Below are positions 49,701-58,578 of a stretch of 64,000 bases of DNA, piece after piece. The position numbers and the translations under genes are program-made. Position 1 is the stretch's first letter. Every line of letters begins with the position of its first letter. A model generated the notes under the pieces. The model was given only the letters and a program-made list of their open reading frames with translations. It was not told the DNA's origin and ran no database searches. This DNA is from Cyanophora paradoxa (taxonomy: Eukaryota > Glaucocystophyceae > Cyanophorales > Cyanophoraceae): NCBI GenBank assembly GCA_004431415.1, contig QPMI01000408.1, positions 1,116,001 through 1,180,000 of the forward strand. Direction: 5' to 3'.

Positions 49701-49907
49701 GCGGACAACCGTCCGCAAGGCAGCCAGCTCCATTTCGTTCAACTGCTCCAGCCGTGCGCGCGCGTACCCGTCGACGTCGGCCTTCCCCGCAGCGAACCCC
49801 GCGGACGTCAGCCGCCGCTGCTGTGGCCTATTTGTCAGCAACTGAACGCCAGTAATTTTGCAGTGAACCCGGGAGCTCGCCAAGCCTGCCTGCCTGACCC
49901 AGCGCAC
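43795..49907 (-). CDS. Kinesin-like protein with degenerate switch motifs and Trp-repeat (Sfi1-like) tail
   Basis: N-terminal motor followed by a long helical tail; stop TAG at 43795-43797. Motor pieces in order: ELAALRTVVRFRR; KSYRGERVFGFDR; STQRDVYEEVGARAVDLLLQ; VLVYGESGSGKTHSAEG (P-loop, usually GQTGSGKT); PRMLCELIDAA; HLRVSASGAVQGL; VASPSDVQELMERY; CHVVYTIRLE; ARLADAEL; AFSALAGVLATL; VPYRDSKLTHVLRP; DESLLTLK. The switch I block N-x-x-S-S-R-S-H appears as E-R-A-R-L-C-H, and switch II D-L-A-G-S-E as R-L-A-D-A-E, so ATP hydrolysis is doubtful. A Pro/Ser/Gly-rich linker and coiled coils follow. The tail then repeats aromatic motifs CFAAW, ALAAW, AFRAW, CWLAW, LGAW, MALW, ALAW, LLEW and AWAAW at spacings of about 27-42 residues, recalling centrin-binding Sfi1 repeats. 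Many introns carry GTACCCC at or close behind the donor. The start is uncertain (49907, 49733 or an upstream exon). Confidence 0.8.
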
Positions 49908-50266
49908 TTCCGGACAGTCGGCGCCCGCGTCCGCGGGACGTCGCCGGAAGTCCAGCGTCTAGATTGAAAGTGGGAATTGACAGAACGATATCTACAAGCA
50001 CTCTACAGCCCATACCAGAGAAAGGACAGCTAACGTGTGGATCTACCCATAGTCCCTGACGCACGGCCCCGGAAAGGAAGGAAAAGGAGGGGAAGTGCGC
50101 ATCTACTAAACTAAAGCGAACAGAGAGTTAGCAGTTACACTATGTACATGAGCGATCGAGCCTGGCCCGACCGGGGCCGTGAAAACGCCAGCGACGTCTG
50201 GGGAAGAGGCCGACAAGCGGCGCCCTGGAGGCGACTCGGCGACCGCCGCGCCTCCGAGCTCCAAAC
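49908..50266. other. Intergenic stretch between kinesin start and Yippee stop
   Basis: The kinesin promoter and perhaps an extra first exon should lie here. There is a moderately AT-rich piece at 49960-50150. No motif or RNA is recognised. Confidence 0.5.
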
Positions 50267-50914
50267 TCATTGCCAGCCGGGCTGCAGCGGCGATCGGTCA
50301 GAGAGGGCGGCATGGCAGGAGGCCGCAAGCGGCGCGGATAGGGCGCCGCGCTCGAATCCAGCGCTCGCACACGCACCTCTTTCTGCATCTTGGCCTTCTC
50401 GATGATAAACTTTCCTTCCTTGTACTTCTGCGACTCCTCGAAGGCCTCCTCATACTTCCAGCCTAGGATCGTCTGGCAGCACTGCAACCGCGTCAAGGGG
50501 CGAGCGCGAGCGCGGGGCGGGGGCGCCAACATTGCAGTAAATGTCGGCGACGGTGTGTAGGCCAGTTATGAGGATCCTGTCCTCCTTGGGCCCCAGGCAC
50601 ACGTTGACGACGTCATTGAACAAGTACGCACGCCCGTGACGGCCCTGAAAGGACTTGGAGATAATCTGCGGACGCAACAGAGATTAGAAAGGAGCGTCGG
50701 TATCGACTCGCCGGCGCTCCCCGCGGCGCTCTAGAGGCTGCAAGCTGCGACGACGCCCGGTTCGCTTGCCTCGTCGTGGTTTGCAAGGTGGGCGTGGCAG
50801 TTGGAGCAGGAATACACTCGGGGGCCGGAGATGTACGCTTTGAAGAGCTGGGGGGGCGCGTCAGGCGCGCAGATGGGCAGGGCGGAACCGCCGCCGCAGC
50901 CGCACCCGCCCCAT
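50267..50914 (-). CDS. YPEL: Yippee-like zinc-binding protein
   Basis: Conserved eukaryotic Yippee protein, a single beta-tent zinc fold with two CxxC pairs; nuclear and spindle-associated in animals, role in algae unknown. Five exons in phase: 50914-50906 (a 9-nt exon, MGR), 50847-50770, 50665-50531, 50481-50377 and 50281-50267 (PGWQ, stop); 113 residues, the family length. Motifs: [93 protein letters not shown] near the end. The first zinc pair is C-S-N-C; the second, C-N-C-C, forms across the exon 3-4 joint. Intron 2 has a GCAAG donor (50768-50769): only this joins A-N-H-D-E to I-I-S-K-S-F-Q-G as in all Yippee proteins. It is divergent from the zinc-finger gene, 79 bp away. Confidence 0.93.
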
Positions 50915-50993
50915 CTCAGAATGTCCTCAACGTCTTCGTGAACGCGTCAAGCGCCAGCGCCAAGCGCCGGCCTCTCGCTCTCAGCCAAGCGGG
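50915..50993. promoter_or_regulatory. Very short divergent promoter (Yippee / zinc-finger gene)
   Basis: 79 bp between the two proposed start codons. The start of the plus-strand gene is not certain, so the shared region could be slightly different. No core promoter motif is seen. Confidence 0.35.
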
Positions 50994-51761
50994 ATGCAAA
51001 GTTCCGGGGTACAAGTGCGAGTAGCAGCGAGGACCCAGCGAATCGCGGCAACGATGCCGGGCCTGGACCTGGGGGTGCGCGGCGGCGCGTGCCTGCGCTC
51101 TTGACGGCGCAACGCTGGACAGACCGACAGTGACCGTACGCGCGCAGGTCATCGACGCGGTGTACGCACTCGGCGTCGGCGCGATGGCGGTCGGAGGCAT
51201 CACGTTCATGCTGAGACAGGTTTGAGAGTGATGCTCCTGTCAGCGCCGCGCTGAGCCCGCCGATCAGGGTTTCGCCGCCGAGCCGCGCAAGAAGCTGCCC
51301 AACACGCGCGCCCGGCCGGTGCGTCGCCGGGTCCACGCTTCGCCGCGTCGAATCCCGCTGGCTGCTGCTGCTGCGAGCTTCGAAGTCTCCTGAGCTGCTC
51401 GAGCTTACCGCACGGCGCCGGCGCCGCCGGCGCACGCAGACTATCGTGCAGCTGTGCGGGCAGTGCCTCGGCAGCGGCAGGGTGCGCTGCGATGCGTGCG
51501 GCGGCACGGGAACGGACGCGAAGCGCGAGACGAAGTACACGACGTGCAAGTGCGCGAGCGAGGCCGCTAGCGCTGCAGCTAATCATGAGCGGACTGCCAC
51601 GTGCAACCGCGCGCAGCTGCGCACACGCCCGTGCGCCCTCCTGCTGATTCACAGTCGCGCGTTCTTCGCTCAGATGCTCGGTCTGCTCCGGCGCCGGAAA
51701 GATCGCGTGCCTCTACTGCAACGGCACGGGCGACTCGGCCAAGGGGAGCAGGAGGAGGTGA
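50994..51761 (+). CDS. Membrane-anchored DnaJ-type zinc-finger protein (LQY1/BSD2-like)
   Basis: Five exons in phase: 50994-51074, 51148-51219, 51268-51318, 51440-51543 and 51674-51761; about 131 residues. Exon 2 is one hydrophobic span (VIDAVYALGVGAMAVGGITF). Exons 4 and 5 give four CxxCxGxG motifs: CGQCLGSG, CDACGGTG, CSVCSGAG and CLYCNGTG, followed by a basic end GSRRR. Four such motifs without a J domain, next to a membrane span, resemble plant LQY1 (photosystem II repair) and more loosely BSD2 (Rubisco folding). A plastid thylakoid disulfide or holdase role is inferred. The N-terminus as modelled (MQSSGVQVRVAARTQRIAAT) is short for a transit peptide, but the same frame is open further upstream, so the real start may be earlier. 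Confidence 0.75.
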
Positions 51762-52455
51762 CGCCTGCGCCGGCGCCGGCTGCGGCGGCGCGGGATCCCG
51801 GAGCGCAGCCCCATCGTCCAAGCGCTGCGGAGTGCACGCGCCGACGTATATCAGTGCTTCCGTGACCGTTAAGCCCGATCGCCGCCGGCGCTGGGGCGCA
51901 CTGCGGCAGGCGCCGGCGCTGAATTCGGAAGCTACGGCAGGCCGCACTGCGCATGCGGCAGGCGCCGGCGCCGGGGCGCCGGCGCCGGCCTTCCCAGCGC
52001 TGACCTCCACTGTGCCACGGTGGCTCGACTGTTGAGGCCCTTCGCTGAGGCTCGATCGTCGGACGCTCTCTTGTTGTTTATTGAAGCTCATGTAGTAGAT
52101 TTATTGTAGCCACAGCTAGCAATAGGTGTTGAGTTCTATAACAGATTTTGATATCGATATCTAGATCTAGATCTATATCTCGACGCAGTCAAACTTCGAT
52201 TTCTTCGATTTGGCGCTTTCCGGGCCCCTGTCACCCAGCCCCTTCAGAACCCTCCCCGTCAATTGCAATTTGCAATCCCCTCGAGCTCGGGCCTCGGCCA
52301 GGCAAGTGGGGGAGCAGTGCACGTTCCACCTATAATTAAGATAGAGCTCGAGGCTCCTGCAATAGGGAGTCGGACGACCCCGAAAAACTGCAGCTGTCAC
52401 TTTCCTGCCCTGATGTCGCTACCCTACCTACATAGCTATCGCTCAGGAGCCCGCG
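51762..52455. other. Convergent intergenic region with GGCGCC palindromes and an AT-rich core
   Basis: Lies between the zinc-finger gene (+) and nicotinamidase (-). Contains GCGCCGGC words at 51765-51780 and 51960-51990, and an AT-rich piece at 52060-52200 with a run of ATATCGATATC and AGATCTAGATC palindromes. No gene is supported. Confidence 0.6.
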
Positions 52456-53496
52456 CTACAGGTCGGGGACGTCGGAGGACTTGATGATTTTGACGCCCTT
52501 GGCCCTGCACGCCTCCAGCTGCTTCTCGATGCACGCCGGGTCGATGCCCCGCGACGCGTCCTCGATGAGGAAGGTGGAGAAGCCCTCGCCGGCCGAATCC
52601 AGCGCCGAGAACGAGACGCAGTAGTCTGTGGCGAGCCTGCCGTGCCGCGGGGCGTGGGCGCGGGCGCGGCGTCGCGCGGCGGGTTAAGAGGAAAGCGGCG
52701 CGACGCACCCGCACATGTACACGTCCGTGATGCCCTTCTCCTTCAGGAGCGGGGCCAGCTCCGTTGCCTGCAGGCGCGCGTTGTCGTAGAAAGCCGAGTC
52801 TGCCCGCCGGCCGGGTCAGCGGCCACGCGCGCGGCGCGGCAGGGGCACTCACAGGAGTCCACTTTGATGTTCGTGCCCTTCTGCACGATGCGGTCGCTCT
52901 CCGCGCGCTCGAGGGCCGGGTGAAACTGCGCCCCGAAGGAACCCTGCGCGAAGCGAGCCTCAGCGCACTTCGCTCAACTTAAAGAAACTTAGCTAAGCCC
53001 GCGGCAGCGTCGCGTGGCGTCCGCGGCGGCTGCAGCGATCCGCGCGCGGTTCGTCGCACCTGGACGCAGTGGTCAGGCCAGAGCACCTGCGGGCCCGTCT
53101 CGAGCTCCATCTGCTCGAATGGCTTGCGATCATGCGTGCTCGCAAAGCTCGCGTGCTTCGGCGGATGCCAGTCCTGCGGCGGCGGCGGTGAACGGCTGAA
53201 CCGGCTCGCGCCCCGAACGCCGGGCTCGCCTGCGAGAGAACGATGAGGTGCCAGCCCTTCTTCCGCAGCCTGTTCACGATTTCCAAGATCTCTGAGGCGT
53301 TCGGCACGGCCAGGGCGCCGCCCTCGCAGAAGTCGTTTTGAATGTCCACGAGCAGGAGGCACCGCCGCCGCCCCGCGAAGATCGCTGGACAGCAGCTCCA
53401 GGAACGGTTAACGCACCGCATCGCTCGCTGCGCGCTTGTCCGGCTCGCCGGATGACTTCGCGGCCGAGCTCGAGTCGGTCCTCTGAACACGCTCAA
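52456..53496 (-). CDS. Nicotinamidase (isochorismatase-family hydrolase)
   Basis: Converts nicotinamide to nicotinate in NAD salvage. About five exons; stop TAG 52456-52458 after SSDVPDL. Motifs in order: RCLLLVDIQNDFCEGGALAV (catalytic Asp in V-D-I-Q-N-D-F); LRKKGWHLIVLSQ; DWHPPKHASFAS (metal-binding D-W-H-P-x-x-H); LWPDHCVQ; GSFGAQFHP; DRIVQKGTN (catalytic Lys); YSAFYDN; LKEKGITDVYMCG; LATDYCVSFSALDSAGEGF (nucleophile Cys). The intron between V-L-S-Q and D-W-H-P needs a GC donor (53228-53229), because the family has Q-D-W-H-P unbroken. The start is uncertain: the open frame begins at 53496, an inner Met lies at 53421, and an upstream exon is possible. There is no clear organelle signal. Confidence 0.92.
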
Positions 53497-53825
53497 GTGA
53501 TCATGACCCCCCCAACTGACACCAGCTGACAGAGCCCAGAGTGACGATTCGAGTACGTTACAAGCAACGCGCGTGCATCATGGCATGCACCCAGGCCAGG
53601 CGCGCCGGCCATACATGTACAATCCAGCCTAGGCCTCACTGAGTCACACTGTGACACGGCCGCGGCCTAGCCGCAGGGCCCGTCCGAGCCTCCGAGGCTC
53701 GCTGAGCATGGATCGAAAGAGGTGTCTTTAAATTCTATTTAAAACGATATGCAAATAGCACTGTATAGTACGACCTTCTGCCCTACTAATAAACTGCTTC
53801 GAGAAGAGCGCGCGGGCCTACTAGG
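53497..53825. other. Intergenic stretch, nicotinamidase promoter side
   Basis: Lies between the nicotinamidase start and the carrier stop, both on the minus strand. An AT-rich patch sits at 53725-53800. No feature is recognised. Confidence 0.6.
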
Positions 53826-55361
53826 CTACGCCCCGTCCTCCGCCAGCGCCCGCTTGAACGCCTCATACGTCGAGATGACGACGGCGCAGGCCGGCGTCAC
53901 GCGCGTGATCCGCGCCGCCATGCCTGCGGCCCCGCCCCGAGCGCCGTCGGCGAGCGGACGGGAAGCATGCGGGGGGGTGGATGGGCATCATGGGGGGCGG
54001 ACCGCGGGTGAAGCCCCGGAGCCCTTCGTTCGCCATTATGTCCCGCGAGATGTCCCACGCGCGGAGCCGCCGCTCCGCCGCGTGTACCTGTACCCTCGTC
54101 TTCACGACGTCTGCGGCGGAGCCGTCAGCGGCGCCGGGATCGGAGGGCCGTGGGGAGGGCGGCGCGCCGGCGGGGTTCGTTACGGCTGCCGCGAGCATTC
54201 CCGCGCCGCCGCCCGCGAGGAAGGACTGAAGGAAGGAGGACCCGTCCTTGAGCCTGCGGGAAGTGTAGTGGTCAGGCCGGCAGCTTATCGTCCTCCAAAT
54301 CAGAGCGCACGAGAGGGGCCCCCGCAGCGTCTCGTACGCCCCCCAGTAGACCGCCGAGAAGGGGATGTCCCGGAGCAGCGAGACGCCCATACCCGTCCAG
54401 AGCCGCCTCCAGTTTTGCATGCCCGGCCCCGCAACCAGCCTGAAGCTCTCGATCATCGCTGGAGAGGGCGTCAGAGCTAAGCCGTCGTCAGAGCGGGGCG
54501 GGGGCGGCGCACTGGGCGCGCGGGCCGCGCCAACGTGCGCCTGCATCGAGGTGCGGACGAGCTCCAGAGGAACGAACACCGACGCGATGCCGCCGCGCGC
54601 GAGCGCCCCTGTGGCAGAGTTGGGCGGCGGATCGGAAGCGCGGCGGCGGCGCCGCCGCATTGCACACCCGCGAGAAAAGCCGAAGCGACGGGCGGCTGCA
54701 TGGGTCCCAGCGCGAACCCCGTCGACGCGATCGCTGCCTTCAGGTACTCGTACGACGAGAGATACCTGCAGGACGCGCCGTGCGTCAGAAGCAGAAGATT
54801 CGAGAGCGGCGGGGCGGGAGAGGGAGAGCACAGCGCGGAGGAAGGAACGGTCATGACGAGGCCGGGGCCGACTCCCCTCCACAGCGCTAGGGGTCCCTGC
54901 GAGTGCAACGGGGGCTCTGAGCTCGCGCGCGCAAGCCAGACGACGAAGCGGCGGGCGTGCCTCGTGCCGAACAATGTTCGCGAACGCCTGCATGCTGCCC
55001 GCATGACTGGAAGAGGCCTGCAGGCGCACAGAGATGACTTTCAGAACCAGCCAGTGAGCGGGCGGGGCTCAGCGAACCTGCACGCGGACTTTCACAACGT
55101 CGAACGGCGAAGCTGCGCGTGGGGTGAGCGGCAGGGCGCGCAGCAGTCTGTATCGACGAGCGCACTGATGAGTGTGGCCGCAACGCTCCCGAGGGTGCTC
55201 GCCAGGATCTGGCTGCGGAAGTTCAATGATGGGAGCGACGCGCTCGAGCTTGGCGCCGGCTCCGCTGGGGCTGCCGCGAAGGCCTCGCTGTCATCCACGG
55301 ACACCTGATGCGTGTGCGGCAACGGCGTCAGTGCGGTGGACGACGGCGGAGGGGCGAGCAT
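53826..55361 (-). CDS. Mitochondrial carrier, SLC25A39/40 (Mtm1) type
   Basis: Inner-membrane carrier. Relatives in animals import glutathione and yeast Mtm1 affects manganese handling; transport here is inferred. Starts MLAPPPSSTALTPLPH at 55361 and ends AEDGA, TAG 53826-53828. Three carrier repeats can be followed through short exons: ASTLGSVAATLIT then SPFDVVKVRVQ (signature 1); AFANIVRHEA then GPLALWRGVGPGLVMTVPSS; YLSSYEYLKAAI; PVASAFLAG; GGIASVFVPLELVRTSMQA (signature 2, with Glu in place of Asp, as in this subfamily); LWTGMGVSLLRDIPFSAVYW; SFLAGGGAGMLAAAVTNPA then DVVKTRVQVH (signature 3); GMAARITRVTPACAVVISTY. L-L-R-D-I-P-F-S-A-V-Y-W is a strong subfamily mark. It lies head to head with the secreted-protein gene at 55616. 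Confidence 0.9.
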
Positions 55362-55615
55362 GAAAAGACCTCGAGTGGGGGCAGCTGACTTCGCCTTAGC
55401 GCAGCCGTGGTCATTTCGGGCATGCGGCCGCACGTCCGAAGGCGATCCAGCCCGATTCGAAGTCCACTCGCCAGGGTACGACCACGTGACAGGGTACAGG
55501 TGCGGCGCTTGGTAGTAGCAGGTGTTATGATGGCCAGCCACAGGGGAGGCCTCCCGGCGGTTGCCGGTGCGTTCCGAGTGGGATATGAGCCAGACCCGGC
55601 CTCAGGACGGCGCGA
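55362..55615. promoter_or_regulatory. Divergent promoter region (carrier / secreted protein)
   Basis: 254 bp between the two start codons. No motif is recognised. Confidence 0.4.
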
Positions 55616-58322
55616 ATGATGGTGGCTCCTAACGGCGGCGGTACTAGCCACCGTTCTGGCGCGGCCAGCTGGCCATAGAACAGTCCATACAGCGTTATCC
55701 GTCACCCTCACCCGTCCGACGTCGGTCCTGTCCGGTGTTTAACGCCCGCTCCCGCCTCGCAGGCGGCATCCTCCTTGTCGTCCTCGCGGCGTTTGCCCCG
55801 GTTGCGCACAGCGCCTTCAGCAACGGTGTTGAAGGGTTTATTCAGCTTAAGCCCACGGACGGCGGTGATTTCGATGGGCTGGCGGTCTTTTCCTACAACG
55901 GGACAGCTAGCCCGCCGACGTTCGAGGTGCAGAGCTCCGAACGGTGCCTGCCAAGCCGAGTAGCATCATCTAACTGTATATGATGCAGTTCTTCGTGTAC
56001 CATGGATTCTATGAGACGCTGGCGGCGACCGATATCACTCTGAACGGCGTGAGCGCTGATATCAAGATGACTTCTTCAGAGAAGTTCTTCTTCCACGGGA
56101 CGTGCGTGCTCCTCTCGCTTCTCTCGTTCGAACTTTCTGAGCAGCGGCGTTTGCCAGGTTTGCCAACACGACCGGCTTCCTCACTCGGTCGTCTCCCGGG
56201 GCAGCCTGGACCATGAATGGAGAGATGGCTATTTTGAAGGCCGTCACAGTCGGCGGCGCCAGCGTGAAGTACAGGATGGCCGGCACCACCTGGACTCCTG
56301 CTTCGGGCGTCACGGAGATGACCTTGGTTCAGATGTACAACAAGGCTACCTGCGCGGGCCCTGCTGCGGGTACGACGAGCCCCTCGCATAATTCTTTTCT
56401 TGTCTAATCTCTCGTGAAGCCTTCCTCTGGAAGTCGGGAACCCCGGCTACAACCAACATCGTGTGGACGGGCGGCCCGGTTTCTCAGAACTTCACGTACG
56501 GTATTTTCATCAGCGACTCCGGTGATCTCAATCCCACCACTCCAGTCGGGGCCGCTACGTGGGCCGCTGCCGACAAAGACGCGTTCCCGAAGAAGCTGTG
56601 GGCGGTGTGCTTTTCGCAGCTCTTTCTTTCTTCCGTCTCTGTCTCATTCCCTACCTGCCGTAGACCACGACCGCCACGGTCTCCGTCCTGGCTATCAGCG
56701 GCCTGAACGATGCCACCGCGAAGAAGTTCCCCGGGGAGGTCCAGAACATCGAGGCCATTCCCTCTCAGTGGGGGAGGACCCTCACGTTGGATCTCATCAA
56801 GCCCAAGGGCTGCACTCCGAGTGCGGCCGGCCGCTCCCAGCCCTCCCCCGCCTCGCCGCTCACATTTCTCCAGGCAACTCGACGTCGACCACTGCTCCCG
56901 CCAGCACCCTCTACGTTTACTTCCGCGGCACCCAGTGTTCGGCTATCAGCAAGACGGCTCTGCAAGACGCGGCCAACGCGCTGGCCCGCATCACGGGTAT
57001 CACCGCCAGTGATTGCGTCCAAGCGACTCGCAAGGCCCGCCGCTCCACCCGTGGCACTGCCTCGGGGGTCGCCTCCAGCTCTGGCGTTCGTGTCCCAGCC
57101 GCCTTTCACGATCCGATCCCGCGCCCTAAAGCCTCTACAGGCTCGGTTCCAGCTCACATTCCCCGCTGGTGCCGGCGCCGCGGCTGCGACCCAGTTCCAG
57201 CGCTCGATCCAGTCCGGCTCTGGCCTCGCCGCCCTCGCCAACGCCCTCAACGTCGACGCGTCGGTCATCTCCATGACTGCCCTGGGCACCAGCGCCAACC
57301 CCACCGCCGGCGTTAGCACCGGCGGTCCGTCGACGTTGCTCTCGTGCCCCGCCGTTCCATCGCCCCTCATCCTTGTGGCGCAGCGCTGGCGTCTGTCGAC
57401 ACCACGAACCGCCTCCGCCTCATCTGTGAGCTCATCCCCCATTTGTTTCCCCCCCTTCTGCTCCGCTCAGACAGCCCCAGACAACCCGTTCTCGAACGTG
57501 ATCAAGAGCTCGCTCACCGGCGCCCCGTCGGGGGGCGCCCAAACCCCGGCGAGCGATGAGCAGCTGCGCGCGGCGTTCTGCGGCGCCTCTGGCCAGTACG
57601 ACTACGTGCGGAATGCCCCCGTCGTCCCGGCGTTCACCGACGGCCTCATCTCCGCCTACCTCCGGCACGGCGGCGCTGAGGCGCTCACCACCGCCTTCAC
57701 GCCTCTTGCCAACCTCGCGCCCGTGGCCGGCGCCTCCGTCAGCCTCGGCACCATCGACCAGAAGACGCTGTACATCCCCGCGAGCTGCATGGTTGCTGCC
57801 AGCGACTCGGCCTCTGGCAAGCGCAAGCTCCTTCAGCTCGGCGGCTCCACCACCGGCAACACGTTCGGAGTCCAGACGGCGGTCGGCGCCATGAACGCCG
57901 TGCCCGTCTACGCCATCGTCTCGGGCGGCGTCGTGCGGGCTACGGGGACCGTGAACGGCGGCACCAACCTGGTGGAACTCTCGATCGGCGTCGACAATCT
58001 CTACGGCCTGTTGAAGGCGGCCATGACCAAGACCGCGCCGGCGGGCACAAGCTGGGCCGCCGCCAAGACTGGGTTCTATGGGTACATCTCGAACTACGGC
58101 GTCCTTCCCGCCGACATCGCCAAGAACAAGAACCTGTGCCGCGAAGTCGTCGGCAATGTCATCAACACCCCCACCGGCAACGACTGGTACACTTCGCCCT
58201 GCTTCGTCCGCAACCCCGAGCTCGTCCTCCCTGCCGGCTACAGCGCCGCCGCCGTCCTCTCGGCCGGCCTCGTGCCCTTCCTCCTCGCCCTCGCCACCGC
58301 GGTCTACGCCCGCTACTTCTAG
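55616..58322 (+). CDS. Unknown secreted protein with C-terminal hydrophobic (GPI- or membrane-anchor) segment
   Basis: Proposed exon 1 at 55616 (MMVAPNGG) joins in phase, through a GTACTAG donor, to an exon reading GGILLVVLAAFAPVAHSAFS, together a good signal peptide. Later exons read GFIQLKPTDGGDFDGLAVFS, FFVYHGFYETLAATDITLNG, AAWTMNGEMAILKAVTVGGA, FLWKSGTPATTNIVWTGGPV and TLTLDLIKPKG. Two beta-alpha segments look alike: STLYVYFRGTQ with ANALARITGITASDC, and ARFQLTFPAGAG with LAALANALNVDASVISM. A long last exon begins TAPDNPFSNVI and contains several cysteines. The C-terminus is a small/polar stretch, then SAAAVLSAGLVPFLLALAT and ARYF, TAG at 58320-58322, suiting GPI attachment or a single span. 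No family is recognised. A surface or periplastidial-vesicle coat role would be speculation. Introns use GTGCAG, GTGCGT or GTACGG types. Confidence 0.7.
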
Positions 58323-58578
58323 GCGTGCGGCGGGCCCCCGTCCCCCTTTCTGTTTGTTAAGTAAGTCCCGCGGGGTACCCCCCCGCGGTTGCTTGTATGT
58401 AGGGTTAGTTTTACGTTCTCCCATCCTCTTATTTCGAGTGTGTCCTGATCCTTAGTAGGGGTAATTACATCGTTCATTCGCGATTTCGATCGAACACGCT
58501 GCACACGGCATGCGCACGCCCGCCCGCTTAAAAGCAAGCGAGCACAGCTTCCAATCCGCGCCGCCTTCGCAACTAGAG
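58323..58578. other. Short convergent 3' flank
   Basis: Holds the 3' flanks of the secreted-protein gene (+) and methyltransferase (-). It is moderately AT-rich, with no feature seen. Confidence 0.6.

Noticed and set aside
55735-55983. Open frame beginning MFNARSRLAGG
   Set aside because: Its first codon is GTG, not ATG. A splice from 55616 into 55760 gives a better signal peptide in phase.
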